In this document: one piece after another, positions 38,997 through 49,582 of the stretch
How the letters are laid out: the number at the start of each line of letters is the position of its first letter
Position numbering within the stretch: the first letter of the stretch is position 1
Source of the DNA: Candidatus Tachikawaea gelatinosa
GTDB lineage: Bacteria > Pseudomonadota > Gammaproteobacteria > Enterobacterales > Enterobacteriaceae
DNA length: 64,000 bases
Reading direction: 5' to 3'
NCBI RefSeq assembly: GCF_000828815.1
Contig: NZ_AP014521.1
Location: forward strand, 590,001-654,000
Notes under the pieces: generated by a model
Seen by the model: only the letters and a program-made list of their open reading frames with translations
Databases searched by the model: none
What the model was told of the DNA's origin: nothing
Position numbers and translations under genes: made by a program

Positions 38997-40463
38997 ATGT
39001 TTAAAAATGTATTTGCAGGATTACAAAAAGTTGGAAAAGCCCTTATGTTACCAGTATCGGTTTTACCTATTGCTGGTATTTTATTAGGTATAGGTTCTTC
39101 AAAAATTCCATGGATGCCTCATACATTATCTATGGTAATGTCTCATGCTGGAGGCGCTGTTTTTGAAAATATTCCATTAATTTTTGCTATTGGTATAGCT
39201 TTAGGTTTTACTAATAACGATGGAGTAGCAGCATTAGCCGCTGCCGTATCTTATATCATTATGGAAGAAACAACACATTTGGGAGCGTCATTGATATTAG
39301 GATTAGATTTAAATACAAGCGCAGAAAAAATGTTTGTAAATACTGGAGTAATCGGTGGTATTCTTGCTGGAGCTATTTCTGCTTATATGTTTAATCGTTT
39401 TTATCGTATTAAACTACCAGATTATCTTGGTTTTTTTTCTGGTAAAAGATTTGTACCAATTATTTCTGGATTAAGTGTTATTGTAATAGGATTATTATTT
39501 GCTTGCATTTGGCCTCCGGTTGGTAGATTAGTTAACAGATTTTCACAATGGGCTGCATATCAAAATCCAATTATGGCTTTTGGGTTATATGGTGTAGTTG
39601 AAAGAGCTTTAGTTCCTTTTGGGTTACATCATATATGGAATGTTCCGTTTCAAATGCAAATAGGCGATTTTGTAGATAATTTTGGTAGAACATTGCATGG
39701 AGATATAGCGCGTTACATGGCAGGAGATCCTACAGCTGGAAAACTTTCTGGTGGATTTTTATTTAAGATGTATGGCTTACCTGCAGCTGCTTTAGCTATT
39801 TGGCAATCTGCAAAACCAGAAAATAAAGTAAAAATCGGTGGAATTATGATTTCAGCTGCTTTTACTTCATTTTTAACAGGTATTACAGAACCTATTGAAT
39901 TTTCGTTCCTTTTTGTAGAACCAATACTCTATATTATACATGCTATTTTAGCAGGTTTAGCATTTCCTATTTGTATTATTTTAGGTATGAGAGATGGATT
40001 TAGTTTTTCACATGGATTTATTGATTTTGTTTTATTAAGTGGAAATAGTTCTAAAATATGGTTGTTTCCGATTGTAGGTACTGCATATGGTGTAATATAT
40101 TACACAATTTTTCGAATTTTGATTTTATCTTTTAATTTAAAAACTCCAGGAAGAGAATTAAAGTTAGAAACAGATGATCGTATTTTACAAGATAACGAAA
40201 AAGCTGAAGAACTTGTTACTGCATTTGGTGGGCAAAATAATATTGTTAATCTTGATGCATGTATTACTCGATTACGTGTTACTGTTAAAGATGTTACAAA
40301 AGTGAATCAAGACAAATTAAAAAGCCTAGGTGCTCAAAGTGTTTTAGTAGTTGGGTCAGGAATTCAAGCAATTTTTGGGACAAATTCAGATAATTTAAAA
40401 ACATCAATGGATGAATATATGCAAAGTATAAAAGAAAAAAATAATGCTTTAAAAAGTTCTTAA
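38997..40463 (+). CDS. ptsG: PTS glucose-specific IIBC component PtsG
   Basis: 488 residues (E. coli 477). It imports glucose and phosphorylates it during transport. The EIIC domain (about 1-390) is strongly hydrophobic, with [14 protein letters not shown] and [15 protein letters not shown]. The EIIB domain has the phosphorylated Cys in [13 protein letters not shown] near residue 421. It needs EIIA(Glc), HPr and EI from elsewhere. The ribosome site is strong (AAGGGGG, 38981-38987). Host glucose or trehalose-derived sugar is the likely carbon source. Confidence 0.97.
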   Translation: MFKNVFAGLQKVGKALMLPVSVLPIAGILLGIGSSKIPWMPHTLSMVMSHAGGAVFENIPLIFAIGIALGFTNNDGVAALAAAVSYIIMEETTHLGASLILGLDLNTSAEKMFVNTGVIGGILAGAISAYMFNRFYRIKLPDYLGFFSGKRFVPIISGLSVIVIGLLFACIWPPVGRLVNRFSQWAAYQNPIMAFGLYGVVERALVPFGLHHIWNVPFQMQIGDFVDNFGRTLHGDIARYMAGDPTAGKLSGGFLFKMYGLPAAALAIWQSAKPENKVKIGGIMISAAFTSFLTGITEPIEFSFLFVEPILYIIHAILAGLAFPICIILGMRDGFSFSHGFIDFVLLSGNSSKIWLFPIVGTAYGVIYYTIFRILILSFNLKTPGRELKLETDDRILQDNEKAEELVTAFGGQNNIVNLDACITRLRVTVKDVTKVNQDKLKSLGAQSVLVVGSGIQAIFGTNSDNLKTSMDEYMQSIKEKNNALKSS

Positions 40464-40493
40464 ATTATTTTAAATAACTTTAGGAGATATATT

Positions 40494-40841
40494 GTGTCAA
40501 AAGAAACAGTTTTTAGCAAAATAATTAATCGCAAGATTCCATCTAAGATTGTATATCAAGATGATCTAGTTACTGCTTTTCATGATATTGCTCCTAAAGC
40601 ACCTATTCATATTATTATAGTTCCAAATATTTATATCGCAACAATAAATGATATTCAAAAAGAACAAGAGTACATTATTGGTCATATGTTTACAGTAGCA
40701 GCTAAAATAGCAAAAAAAGAACAAGTAGCGGAAAAAGGTTATCGAATAGTTGTGAATTGTAATGATGATGGCGGCCAAGTAATAAAACATCTTCATCTGC
40801 ATTTTCTTGCAGGAACGTCATTAGGGTCAAAAACTTTATAA
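40494..40841 (+). CDS. hinT: HIT-family purine nucleoside phosphoramidase HinT
   Basis: 115 residues (E. coli 119). It hydrolyses AMP-lysine and other adenosine 5'-phosphoramidates. The histidine triad is HLHLHFLAG near residue 99. The start is GTG at 40494, supported by AGGAGA at 40483-40488 and by MSKETVFSKIINR aligning with E. coli. It ends the ptsG-side transcript with a clear terminator. Confidence 0.95.
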   Translation: MSKETVFSKIINRKIPSKIVYQDDLVTAFHDIAPKAPIHIIIVPNIYIATINDIQKEQEYIIGHMFTVAAKIAKKEQVAEKGYRIVVNCNDDGGQVIKHLHLHFLAGTSLGSKTL

Positions 40842-40871
40842 AATTTTTTCAACTTTAACAACTTATTAAAT

Positions 40872-40910
40872 AAACGATTCTTGTCTTTTTTAAGAAAGGA
40901 ATCGTTTTTT
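40872..40910 (+). terminator. Rho-independent terminator after hinT
   Basis: AAACGATTC (40872-40880) and GAATCGTTT (40899-40907) form a 9-bp stem with inner pairing of TCTT and AAGA, followed by a T-run. It is the most canonical terminator in the window and ends the fab-to-hinT gene run. Confidence 0.85.
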
Positions 40911-40970
40911 ATATATGGATTTTAATTTTTTTTTGATGATAATGAACTGTTGTTAACTTTAATTCTTCAA

Positions 40971-41043
<73 letters not shown>

Positions 41044-41143
41044 AACTAGAAAGGATTTTATTTTAATTGTTTCAATAAGTCAATATTAATATTTTTAAAA
41101 TAATATTTAATGTAGCGTAACAATTTTTAATCTTATTAATTTA

Positions 41144-42439
41144 TTATAAAATAACAAGACACATTATAAAAGAAAACAAAACAGAGAAAAAAATAGATAA
41201 AATACCTGGAATTATAAAAGAGTGATTAAATATATATTTACCAATGTATGTAGATCCAGTGTCATCAATTTCTATTGCTGCTAATAAAGTTGGATAAGTT
41301 GGTAAAACAAATAATGCAGATACAGCTGAAAAAGAAGAAATTATAATAATTGGTTTAATACCTAAAGCAAGCATTAAAGGCATAAAGATTTTTGTAGTTA
41401 CTGCTTGAGAGTATAAAAAAATAGAGGAGAAAAAAAGAATAATAGATAACATCCATGGATAATTTTTTAGGATACTATTAAGACTATTTTGTATTAATGA
41501 AAAGTGGCTGTGTAAGAAAGTATCACCAAGTAAAGAAACACCCATAATACAGACACAAGCGCTCATACCAATGGTAAATATATTAGTTTTTAAAATTTTT
41601 TTAGAATCTAATTTAGAATATAATGTAATTAAAGTAGCAATAGTTAACATTACTAAAATGCTTACATTATTGCGTGATAATGTTAAGTTACCAAATGTTG
41701 CATTTTTTTCAAAAAAAAATGAGTAGACTACAATAAATATAACACCAATTAAAAAAATTAGTACTGATGTTCTTGATTGTTTTTTATTGAATATTTTTTT
41801 TGAAGTAGATACTTTCTTTTTATCAATTATTATATTTTTATGATATTTTTTTTGAAAAAAATTATCTTCAAAAAAATTAATAGTTAATATTGCAAAAAAA
41901 ATACCTGCAATTGTAGAAAAAAAAGATATTCCTAAAAACTTTAAATAATTTATACCTGTTTCTTCTAATAAAGAAGAAAAGAGAATAACTGCTGCAGAAA
42001 GCGGGGAAGCTGTAATGGCTATTTGAGAAGCGACTACAGATGCAGATAATGGACGTGAAGGTTGAACACCTTGTTTTTTTGCTAATTCTGAAATAATAGG
42101 CAAAGTTGCAAAAGCCATATTTCCTGTACCAGAAACTATAGTAATTAAATAAGTAACTAAAGGAGCAAGAAAATTAATATATTTAGGACGTTTTCTTAAA
42201 AATCTTTCAGAAATATCAATTAAATAATTCGTTCCACCAGCTGCTTCTAGAGTTGAAGTAGCAGAAATTACTGAAATAATAATACCTATGACGTCAAATG
42301 GAATAGATCCAATATGTGCTTTGCAAAAGAAAGTTAATAGAAAAACTCCTAAACCACCACTAAATCCTATTCCTATTCCACCTAGTTTAATTCCTAATCC
42401 AATTGATAAAAAAACAATAAGTAGTTCTACTATTATCAT
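41144..42439 (-). CDS. dcuA: C4-dicarboxylate transporter DcuA
   Basis: 431 residues (E. coli 433). A polytopic inner-membrane carrier for aspartate, fumarate, malate and succinate. Signature stretches: GGIGIGFSGGLGVFLL, SGTGNMAFATLPIISELAKKQG, IAITASPLSAAVI, and PTYPTLLAAIEIDDTGST. At least ten hydrophobic spans are visible, with a basic loop at about 205-225. It shares the strand with nhaP2 (64 bp upstream), and tRNA-Phe follows, as pheU and dcuA lie near each other in E. coli. DcuB is a close paralogue, so the substrate range is inferred. It could bring in host aspartate, the precursor of the thr and dap pathways. Confidence 0.9.
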   Translation of the reverse strand: MIIVELLIVFLSIGLGIKLGGIGIGFSGGLGVFLLTFFCKAHIGSIPFDVIGIIISVISATSTLEAAGGTNYLIDISERFLRKRPKYINFLAPLVTYLITIVSGTGNMAFATLPIISELAKKQGVQPSRPLSASVVASQIAITASPLSAAVILFSSLLEETGINYLKFLGISFFSTIAGIFFAILTINFFEDNFFQKKYHKNIIIDKKKVSTSKKIFNKKQSRTSVLIFLIGVIFIVVYSFFFEKNATFGNLTLSRNNVSILVMLTIATLITLYSKLDSKKILKTNIFTIGMSACVCIMGVSLLGDTFLHSHFSLIQNSLNSILKNYPWMLSIILFFSSIFLYSQAVTTKIFMPLMLALGIKPIIIISSFSAVSALFVLPTYPTLLAAIEIDDTGSTYIGKYIFNHSFIIPGILSIFFSVLFSFIMCLVIL

Positions 42440-42503
42440 ATTTTTTCCTTGTTTTATTTAAAAATATAAAATTTTGGATAATTTTAAAAAATTATAAAAA
42501 AAA

Positions 42504-44237
42504 TTATTGATTTTCTACAAAACGTACTCCTACTTTTATAATATTGTTTTCGTTATCTTTTTCTGCTACTGTCCAAATAATTTTTTTCCATTCTATTTGA
42601 TCTCCTATAACTGGAGTACCACCTATCATATGAATCATGAATTCGTTTAGTGATTTTCTAGGATCAATATTTTTTTCCAATTCTAAACCATAAATTTTAG
42701 CAAAATCATGAATAGACGTTTTTGCATCAATTATAAATTCTCCAAAAAATTTTTGATCAATAGAAATAAATGGTGATTGACTGAATATTTTCCCTAAAAT
42801 GGGTAAATCACACTCTTTTCCTATTATACATAGTATATCTCCGGCTTTTAGGCGTGTATTATTAGTAGGATTAATTAATATGTTATTACGGAATAAAGCT
42901 GAAATTTGTGTTTCTCTAGGCATGCGTAAATCTCGTAATGCAGCACCTATACACCATTTATCTTCATGGAGTTGATAAATAAATTGTTCCCAAGAATTTG
43001 TAGGATAAATATCTAAACTAATACGATTTATAGGATCTGAACTAGGTGGAATAGTAACACGTGCTTTTTTTGCAGCAAAACCTACTGTAGTTCCTTGTAA
43101 AATTAAAGAGACTAAAACAACAAAAAAAGCTAAATTAAAATAAAGAGTAGCGTTTTTGATTCCTGCAATCATTGGGAAAACAGCAAGAATAATAGGAACA
43201 GCTCCTCTTAAACCTACCCAGCTAATAAATAATCTTTCTCTTATAGTAAATTCTTTAAAAAACAATAAAATAGTTAAAACAGAAAATGGACGAACTGCAA
43301 TAATTAACCATATAGATAGAATAATGGCTGGAAGAATTATTTTTAATAAATCAGATGGGTTAATTAATAATCCTAAAATAACAAACATACCAATTTGACT
43401 GAGCCACGCCATTCCATCAAAAGTTTGCAAAATACCATTTTTGTTTTTAATAGGTGAATTTCCTAATAAAAATCCGCATAAATAAATAGCAAGAATTCCG
43501 CTACCATCTAACAAACTTGTTACAGAAAAAATTAATACTCCGCCACTTAATGCTAATAAAGGATATAAACCATTTGCTAATGATATTCGATTAATAAGTT
43601 GTAGAAGTATCCATCCACCTCCTAATCCTAAAATAATTCCTAAACCGAATTGCTGTATAAAATGTAACAAAAACATCCAATTTAGTTTGTTTTGTCCTGC
43701 TGCTATTATATTAACTAAAGTTGCAGTAAGAAAAACAGCCATTGGATCATTGCTACCAGATTCAATTTCTAATGTAGAACTTACTCGTTCATTTAATCCT
43801 TTATCTCCTAATAAAGAAAATACTGCTGCAGCATCAGTAGAACCAATAATAGCTCCTACAAGTAATCCTTGGATTAAATTGAATTTAAATAAAAACATAG
43901 CAGCTAAACCGGTTAACACAGCAGTAATCACAACTCCAAAAGTTGCTAAAGAAAGGGCGGGAGCAAGGACAACTTTTAAAGAACTTCTTTTTGTACGCAT
44001 ACCTCCATCTAATAATATTATTGCTAGTGATAAATTGGATATAACATATGCGGAAGGATAATTATCAAAATCTATACCTACAATACCATCAGAACCAGTT
44101 AGCATTCCTAAAACTAAAAAAACAAATAAAATTGGAATTCCTAAACGAGAAGAAAATGAACTTAATAAAATACTTACAAATACAAGTATAGAACCTATAA
44201 TAAAAAAAGTATACATTATGTTCTCATTCTTCATCAT
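42504..44237 (-). CDS. nhaP2: K+/H+ antiporter NhaP2 (CvrA/YcgO)
   Basis: 577 residues (E. coli 578). A CPA1-family cation/proton antiporter of the inner membrane. About 12 spans cover residues 1-390. The ion-binding region reads [16 protein letters not shown] and [13 protein letters not shown], and [16 protein letters not shown] is intact. A cytoplasmic RCK/TrkA-C domain (about 400-490) and a CorC/HlyC-like C-terminal domain follow, as in E. coli. It probably exports K+ in exchange for protons and controls cell volume. It lies between gmhA and dcuA on one strand. Confidence 0.92.
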   Translation of the reverse strand: MMKNENIMYTFFIIGSILVFVSILLSSFSSRLGIPILFVFLVLGMLTGSDGIVGIDFDNYPSAYVISNLSLAIILLDGGMRTKRSSLKVVLAPALSLATFGVVITAVLTGLAAMFLFKFNLIQGLLVGAIIGSTDAAAVFSLLGDKGLNERVSSTLEIESGSNDPMAVFLTATLVNIIAAGQNKLNWMFLLHFIQQFGLGIILGLGGGWILLQLINRISLANGLYPLLALSGGVLIFSVTSLLDGSGILAIYLCGFLLGNSPIKNKNGILQTFDGMAWLSQIGMFVILGLLINPSDLLKIILPAIILSIWLIIAVRPFSVLTILLFFKEFTIRERLFISWVGLRGAVPIILAVFPMIAGIKNATLYFNLAFFVVLVSLILQGTTVGFAAKKARVTIPPSSDPINRISLDIYPTNSWEQFIYQLHEDKWCIGAALRDLRMPRETQISALFRNNILINPTNNTRLKAGDILCIIGKECDLPILGKIFSQSPFISIDQKFFGEFIIDAKTSIHDFAKIYGLELEKNIDPRKSLNEFMIHMIGGTPVIGDQIEWKKIIWTVAEKDNENNIIKVGVRFVENQ

Positions 44238-44442
44238 GCATAATTTTTTTGATAAAAAAATTATGACTTTATTCTTATAAGATATTTACCATAAAATTTA
44301 ATTTATGACATAAAATACTTATTGTTTTTAGCATAGTTGATAAAATTGTTAATTTGTAGTTGTTAAAAAAAAATACGAATTATACTAAAATTGTTACGAT
44401 TTTTTTTATCAAAAATAGAAAATATCCTATGATTGTTTTAAA

Positions 44443-45039
44443 TTATTTTGTTTGTTTTAGATTTTTTGTCATTTCTTTCTCAATCAATAAGACTATAATA
44501 TGTACTATTTTAATATGCATTTCTTGAATTCGATCAGAATATCGTAAATGAGGGATACAAATTTCAATATCTGATTTTCCTTTTATTTTTCCTCCTGTAT
44601 TTCCATTTAAACTAATAATTTTCATACCTATTTTTTTTGCTTCTTGAATTGCATGTAAAAGGTTAACTGAATTGCCAGATGTAGAAAAAATTAATAATAT
44701 GTCTTGAGGTTTACCAATTGCTTCGATATAGTGCGAAAAAACATATTGATATCCAAAATCGTTGCTGACACATGAAATATAACTAGGATCAGAAATAACA
44801 ATTGCTGGATAACCTACTCTCTTTTTTCGATATTTTCCCATTAATTCTTCAGTAAAATGCATAGCATCGCAATGTGAACCACCATTTCCACAAGATATTA
44901 TCTTTCCTCCTTTATTGAAACTTTTCGCTATTAATATTGCAGAATTTTGAATGGCATAAATATTTTCTTTTTTTTTTATGAAATCGTTAATTAGTTCTTG
45001 AGATTCTTGTAATTCTGCGTAAATAATATTTTGATACAT
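44443..45039 (-). CDS. gmhA: Phosphoheptose isomerase GmhA
   Basis: 198 residues (E. coli 192). It isomerises sedoheptulose 7-phosphate, the first step to ADP-heptose for the LPS core. The SIS fold is plain: [13 protein letters not shown] (active-site His and substrate loop), [10 protein letters not shown], and [14 protein letters not shown] with the catalytic Glu and His. Active-site residues look intact. Its substrate could come from the pentose phosphate route (talA is next door, divergent). No other LPS gene is visible here and lptD is gone, so its present use is unclear. Confidence 0.94.
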   Translation of the reverse strand: MYQNIIYAELQESQELINDFIKKKENIYAIQNSAILIAKSFNKGGKIISCGNGGSHCDAMHFTEELMGKYRKKRVGYPAIVISDPSYISCVSNDFGYQYVFSHYIEAIGKPQDILLIFSTSGNSVNLLHAIQEAKKIGMKIISLNGNTGGKIKGKSDIEICIPHLRYSDRIQEMHIKIVHIIVLLIEKEMTKNLKQTK

Positions 45040-45158
45040 AGTATTTTAAATTTCACAAGTTAATATTATAAATTTCTTTATAAAAATAAAAAAATTACAT
45101 GTTATAACATTTTTTTTGATTTTTGTTAATGTAATTATAATAATTTTTTCGAAAGGTT

Positions 45159-45234
45159 ACTATGATTTTTTATTAAATTAATTAATAATTTCACTGAGAG
45201 ATAATTATTAATTAATTTAATAAAGAATCATAGT
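45159..45234. repeat. 32-bp near-perfect inverted repeat between gmhA and talA
   Basis: The arms 45159-45190 and 45203-45234 pair at 31 of 32 positions around a 12-nt loop (TCACTGAGAGAT). The outer ends read ACTATGATT and AATCATAGT. It is much longer than any other stem I see in the window. It lies in a 258-bp divergent promoter region, where a terminator is not expected. Confidence 0.85.
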
Positions 45235-45297
45235 TTTAGTACAATAATTTTTTATTGTTCATTACAATAATAATAAACATTTATAAGGTTTTATATA

Positions 45298-46254
45298 ATG
45301 AATCAATTAGAAGCTTTAAAAAAATATAGTACCATTGTAGTAGATAGTAGTGATATCGAATCAATTTATTTATATAAACCACATGATGCTACAACAAATC
45401 CTTCATTAATTTTAAAAACAACAAAATTAAAAATTTATGAATTTTTGTTACAAAATGCTATAAATTATGCAAAAAAAAAAGGAGGCGACAAATGTAAACA
45501 AATAGTAAATGCTTACGATAAATTAAGTGTAAACTTTGGAATTGAAATTTTAAAGAGAATATCAGGATATGTATCTACTGAAATAGATATTCGTTATTCA
45601 TTTGATCAACATTCTTGCATTAAACAAGCCAGAAAAATAATTGATTTATATGAAGAGTCTGGCATTAATCGCTCAAGAGTTTTAATAAAAATTGCGTCAA
45701 CTTGGGAAGGAATATGTGCAGCTAAGGAATTAAAAAAATATAAAATCAATTGCAATTTAACATTATTATTTTCTTTTGCACAAGCACGTGCTTGTGCTGA
45801 GGCTGGAGTATTTTTAATTTCACCTTTTGTTGGCAGGATTTATGATTGGTATCAAGAAAAAAATAAAACAAGCAAATATATTGAAAGTGAAGATATGGGC
45901 ATAAAATCTGTACGTAAAATTTATCAATATTATAAAGAAAATAATTATAAAACTATTATAATGGCTGCTAGTTTTAGAAACACTAATCAAATTTTAGCTT
46001 TATCTGGATGTGATCGTTTAACAATTTCTCCTAATTTATTAGAAATTTTAAAATCCAATAATCTACCTATTAAACGTTGTTTAAAACCTATAAAAAAAAT
46101 TAATAATCATTTTTTACCTAATATTTCTGAATCAGATTTTAGATGGCAACATAATCAAGATCAAATAGCAGTAGAAAAACTTTCAGAAGGTATTCGTTTG
46201 TTTTTTACTGATCAACAAAAAATAGAAAAGATATTAATGCATAACTTACTATAA
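45298..46254 (+). CDS. talA: Transaldolase (TalA by context)
   Basis: 318 residues (E. coli TalA 316). It transfers a dihydroxyacetone unit between sugar phosphates in the pentose phosphate pathway. The Schiff-base Lys is in [11 protein letters not shown] near residue 132. [19 protein letters not shown] and [12 protein letters not shown] are conserved. It is called talA rather than talB because dapE, purC and dapA follow, as around talA in E. coli. The tktB gene expected just downstream is absent. An in-frame A10 tract lies at 45471-45480. A stem with T-run ends the transcript. Confidence 0.93.
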   Translation: MNQLEALKKYSTIVVDSSDIESIYLYKPHDATTNPSLILKTTKLKIYEFLLQNAINYAKKKGGDKCKQIVNAYDKLSVNFGIEILKRISGYVSTEIDIRYSFDQHSCIKQARKIIDLYEESGINRSRVLIKIASTWEGICAAKELKKYKINCNLTLLFSFAQARACAEAGVFLISPFVGRIYDWYQEKNKTSKYIESEDMGIKSVRKIYQYYKENNYKTIIMAASFRNTNQILALSGCDRLTISPNLLEILKSNNLPIKRCLKPIKKINNHFLPNISESDFRWQHNQDQIAVEKLSEGIRLFFTDQQKIEKILMHNLL

Positions 46255-46310
46255 CAACAAAAATTTTTTACATTAGGATTAAAAATAGTATTTTTTCATA
46301 AAACATTTTT

Positions 46311-46340
46311 AAAAGTAACTTATACTTATAGGTTACTTTT
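46311..46340 (+). terminator. Rho-independent terminator after talA
   Basis: AAAAGTAAC (46311-46319) pairs with GTTACTTTT (46332-46340), followed by TACTTTATAT. It is 57 bp past the talA stop and before dapE. Confidence 0.7.
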
Positions 46341-46454
46341 TACTTTATATATACTCTTAAAATAATATAATTAATTTAGTAAGTATATAAAAGCTTTAAA
46401 CTATTTGATAAAAATATATCAAATTTATATTAATATAAAAAGGAATGGTTTTAT

Positions 46455-47585
46455 ATGATCTGTCCAATTGTTCAATTAACTAAAGATTTAATTAAAAAGA
46501 AATCAATAACACCTGATGATGCAGGATGTCAGACATTACTTATTAATCGTTTAAAAAAATTTAATTTTCATATTAAAAAATTAAATATAGATGACACCCA
46601 TAACTTTTGGGCAACTCATGGTAATAATGGTAAAACCTTAATTTTTTTAGGTCATACAGATGTAGTTTCACCAGGAAATATCAAAAACTGGATACATAAT
46701 CCTTTTGAGTCTGTCATTTCAGATAATTTTATTTTTGGTAGAGGTGCATCTGATATGAAAGGTGCGATTGCAGCTATGATAATAGCTGCAGAAAATTTTG
46801 TTTTAAAATATCCTGAACATTTAGGAAAATTAGCATTTTTAATTACTTCAGATGAAGAAGGAAGTGGAAAAAATGGAATAAAAAAAGTGATCAAGAAAAT
46901 TATTAAAAATAATGAACGTTTAGATTATTGTATTGTAGGAGAACCTACAAGTTCGGAAAAATTAGGTGATATTATAAAAAACGGTCGTAGAGGATCAATG
47001 AGTGCCTATTTAACAGTTTATGGAATTCAAGGTCATGTTGCTTATCCTAATTTAATAATTAATCCTGTACATCAAATCATACCTTTTTTAAATGAATTAT
47101 TACTAATTAATTGGGATAAAGAAACTACTTGTGACGTTCCTACACAAATTCAAATTACTAATATAAAAGCTGATTATTTATGTGAAAACATTATTCCTGG
47201 AAAAATCTTTATACAATTTAATTTTCGATTTAATAATGAAATTAACTCAATATATATAAAAAAAATAGTAGAAAAATTGCTAAAAAAAAACAATTTAAAT
47301 TTTTCAATTAAATGGAAAATTTTTGCAAATCCTTTTTTAACAAAAAAAGGAAAATTAATGGACGTTGTTTTAAAAATACTAAATTTATATAATGGCTTTT
47401 ATCCTAAAATTGAAACATCAGGTGGCACTTCTGACGGAAGATTTCTTGCAGAACAAGGTGCAGAAGTTATTGAATTAGGTCCAATTAATAAAACAATTCA
47501 CAAAAACAATGAATGTATTAATATAAAAGATATACAAAAATTAAGTTTAATATATCAAAAAATAATTGAACAACTAATGTTATAA
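46455..47585 (+). CDS. dapE: Succinyl-diaminopimelate desuccinylase DapE
   Basis: 376 residues (E. coli 375). A di-zinc M20 peptidase-family enzyme of lysine/DAP synthesis. Metal and catalytic residues: FLGHTDVVSPG near residue 65, FGRGASDMKGAIAA near 97, TSDEEGSGKNG near 131, and the terminal ETSGGTSDGRF and ELGPINKTIHKNNE. With dapA and dapB here, three steps from aspartate semialdehyde to DAP are covered. It converges on purC. Confidence 0.97.
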   Translation: MICPIVQLTKDLIKKKSITPDDAGCQTLLINRLKKFNFHIKKLNIDDTHNFWATHGNNGKTLIFLGHTDVVSPGNIKNWIHNPFESVISDNFIFGRGASDMKGAIAAMIIAAENFVLKYPEHLGKLAFLITSDEEGSGKNGIKKVIKKIIKNNERLDYCIVGEPTSSEKLGDIIKNGRRGSMSAYLTVYGIQGHVAYPNLIINPVHQIIPFLNELLLINWDKETTCDVPTQIQITNIKADYLCENIIPGKIFIQFNFRFNNEINSIYIKKIVEKLLKKNNLNFSIKWKIFANPFLTKKGKLMDVVLKILNLYNGFYPKIETSGGTSDGRFLAEQGAEVIELGPINKTIHKNNECINIKDIQKLSLIYQKIIEQLML

Positions 47586-47628
47586 ATTCTCTAGTCAAAT
47601 ATGAGTACAAAAACTATATATTATTTTT

Positions 47629-48339
47629 TTAAAAATCATATATTCCTAAACGTTGATTTACTTCTTTATAAGATTCAATAATATTATTTAAATTTTTACG
47701 AAATCTATCTTTGTCCATCTTTTTTAGTGTTTTTTTATCCCAAATTCGCATACAATCTAAAGAAATTTCATCGCCTAAAGTTAGATTGTTTTTAAATAAT
47801 CCAAATTCTAACTTAAAATCAACTAAAATTAACTGAACCTTACTAAAAAGTTTTATTAAAATATTGTTTATATTTTTTAATAAAATGTATATTTTTTCTA
47901 AATGTTGTTTACTAATCCATCCAAAAGCTTCACAATAAGATTCATTAATCATTGGATCATTTTTTTTGTCATTTTTCAAAAAAAGTTCAAATATCTGTGG
48001 TTTTATAATATTACCTTCTTCTAAATGCAGACGTTTAGATAATGATCCAGCAACACGATTACGAATCACAAATTCAATTGGAAACATTGTTAATTTTTTC
48101 ACTAAAACTTGATTCTTATTAATTAGTTTAATTACATGCACTGGAATGTCGTTTTTACTTAAATAATTCATAATAAAGTAATTTAACTGATTATTAACAT
48201 CACCTTTTTGCTTAATAGAACTACAATTTTTACCATTTTTTGAAGATATATCATCCCTAAATTTCATAATAAGAAAATCTACGTGTTCTGTACAATATAA
48301 AGTTTTTGTTTTTCCTTTTGAAAAAATTTTTTTACACAT
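47629..48339 (-). CDS. purC: SAICAR synthetase PurC
   Basis: 236 residues (E. coli 237). It joins CAIR and aspartate to form SAICAR in purine synthesis. Visible landmarks: SKGKTKTLY at the ATP site, VIRNRVAGSLSKRL, KNDKKNDPMINESYCEAFGW, ILVDFKLEFGLF, LGDEISLDCMRIWD and MDKDRFR. The segment FRDDISSKNGKN is more divergent than usual for the family. Order dapA-purC is as in E. coli, with bamC lost between them (219 bp of noncoding sequence). Whether the rest of the purine pathway exists is not visible. Confidence 0.94.
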   Translation of the reverse strand: MCKKIFSKGKTKTLYCTEHVDFLIMKFRDDISSKNGKNCSSIKQKGDVNNQLNYFIMNYLSKNDIPVHVIKLINKNQVLVKKLTMFPIEFVIRNRVAGSLSKRLHLEEGNIIKPQIFELFLKNDKKNDPMINESYCEAFGWISKQHLEKIYILLKNINNILIKLFSKVQLILVDFKLEFGLFKNNLTLGDEISLDCMRIWDKKTLKKMDKDRFRKNLNNIIESYKEVNQRLGIYDF

Positions 48340-48558
48340 TTATACTCATTTGATAATATATTTTTCGTTAAGAGGATTATATATGAATATTAATTCTTTT
48401 AACATATTTTGCTATGATATAATTAATGTTAAATCTTTTAATCTTCCATTTTTCAACAATTTTGAACATATAATCTTCTATATAGGTTCTTGAAAAGAAA
48501 TCAACTTTAACAATTACATTATTTCATTAAATAAAATAAGAAATATATTTTTATATAT

Positions 48559-49452
48559 TTATGTATTTTTATGAAACATTAAATTTGCATTAATAATTGC
48601 TTTTTTTACTTTTAAATGATTTTTTTCAGTTAAAGAAGTTAATGGTAAGCGAACTGTATCGTGTTTAATTAATCCTATTTCTTTTGCAGCCCATTTTATG
48701 GGAATAGGATTAGATTCACAAAATAAAATTTCATGTAAACTCATTAATTTTTTATTTAAGACACGTGCTTCTAAAAATTTTCCAGTTTTTGCTAAAAAAC
48801 AAATTTTTGCTAATTCTTTTGCAGCTATATTAGCTGTAACAGAAATAACTCCATTTCCTCCTAATTGCATAAAATCAAGTGAAGTTTTATCATCTCCACT
48901 AATAACATAAAAATCTTTATCCACTAATTCTAGTATTTCATTTACGCGAGATAAATCTCCAGTAGCTTCTTTAATTCCTATGATATTATTAATTTTTGAT
49001 AATCTTGCAATTGTTTTTGGTAAAAGATCGCATCCTGTACGAGAAGGAACGTTATAAAGTATTTGAGGTAGATCAGTATGATCACAAATAGCTTTGAAAT
49101 GCTCATATAATCCTTGTTGAGTAGGTCTATTATAATAAGGAGTGACACTTAAACAAGCTGATATCCCACTTTTTTCAAAACTTTTTGTTAAAGAAATAGC
49201 TTCTAATGTAGAATTAGCTCCTGTACCAGCAATAATTGGAATTTCTCCATTAGAGAAATCTAGCGTCATTTTGACTATTTTATGATGTTCTTCATGATTT
49301 AAAGTAGAAGATTCTCCAGTAGTTCCGACAGAAACAATTGCAGTGGTACCACTATTTATATGATAATTAACTATTTTTTTTAAACTTTTTTTACAAATAT
49401 TACCTTTAATATCCATTGGCGTAATAAGTGCAACAATACTTCCGGTGAACAT
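48559..49452 (-). CDS. dapA: 4-hydroxy-tetrahydrodipicolinate synthase DapA
   Basis: 297 residues (E. coli 292). It condenses pyruvate with aspartate semialdehyde, the first committed lysine step. A TIM barrel with the Schiff-base Lys in [14 protein letters not shown] (near 161), [17 protein letters not shown] at the substrate site, and the Tyr in [14 protein letters not shown]. The start [14 protein letters not shown] matches E. coli. It draws on the same aspartate semialdehyde pool as ThrA, so the ThrA kinase defect affects it too. Confidence 0.97.
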   Translation of the reverse strand: MFTGSIVALITPMDIKGNICKKSLKKIVNYHINSGTTAIVSVGTTGESSTLNHEEHHKIVKMTLDFSNGEIPIIAGTGANSTLEAISLTKSFEKSGISACLSVTPYYNRPTQQGLYEHFKAICDHTDLPQILYNVPSRTGCDLLPKTIARLSKINNIIGIKEATGDLSRVNEILELVDKDFYVISGDDKTSLDFMQLGGNGVISVTANIAAKELAKICFLAKTGKFLEARVLNKKLMSLHEILFCESNPIPIKWAAKEIGLIKHDTVRLPLTSLTEKNHLKVKKAIINANLMFHKNT

Positions 49453-49582
49453 TTTTACCTCTTAGAAAACTATTGATTTATAATGTATTATACTTTTAAT
49501 AATAAAAAAAATTATTGTATATATTTTACAAGATATATATTTAATATTCTATAACTTACATTTTTTTTAGTCTATAAAAAAG

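Noticed and set aside
43687-44061. 124-codon frame opposite nhaP2
   Set aside because: It is antisense to a conserved membrane protein and shows no family features; such shadows are common opposite hydrophobic genes.
48340-48558. Relic of bamC between purC and dapA
   Set aside because: Synteny predicts it, but no lipobox or BamC sequence can be read in the 219 bp.
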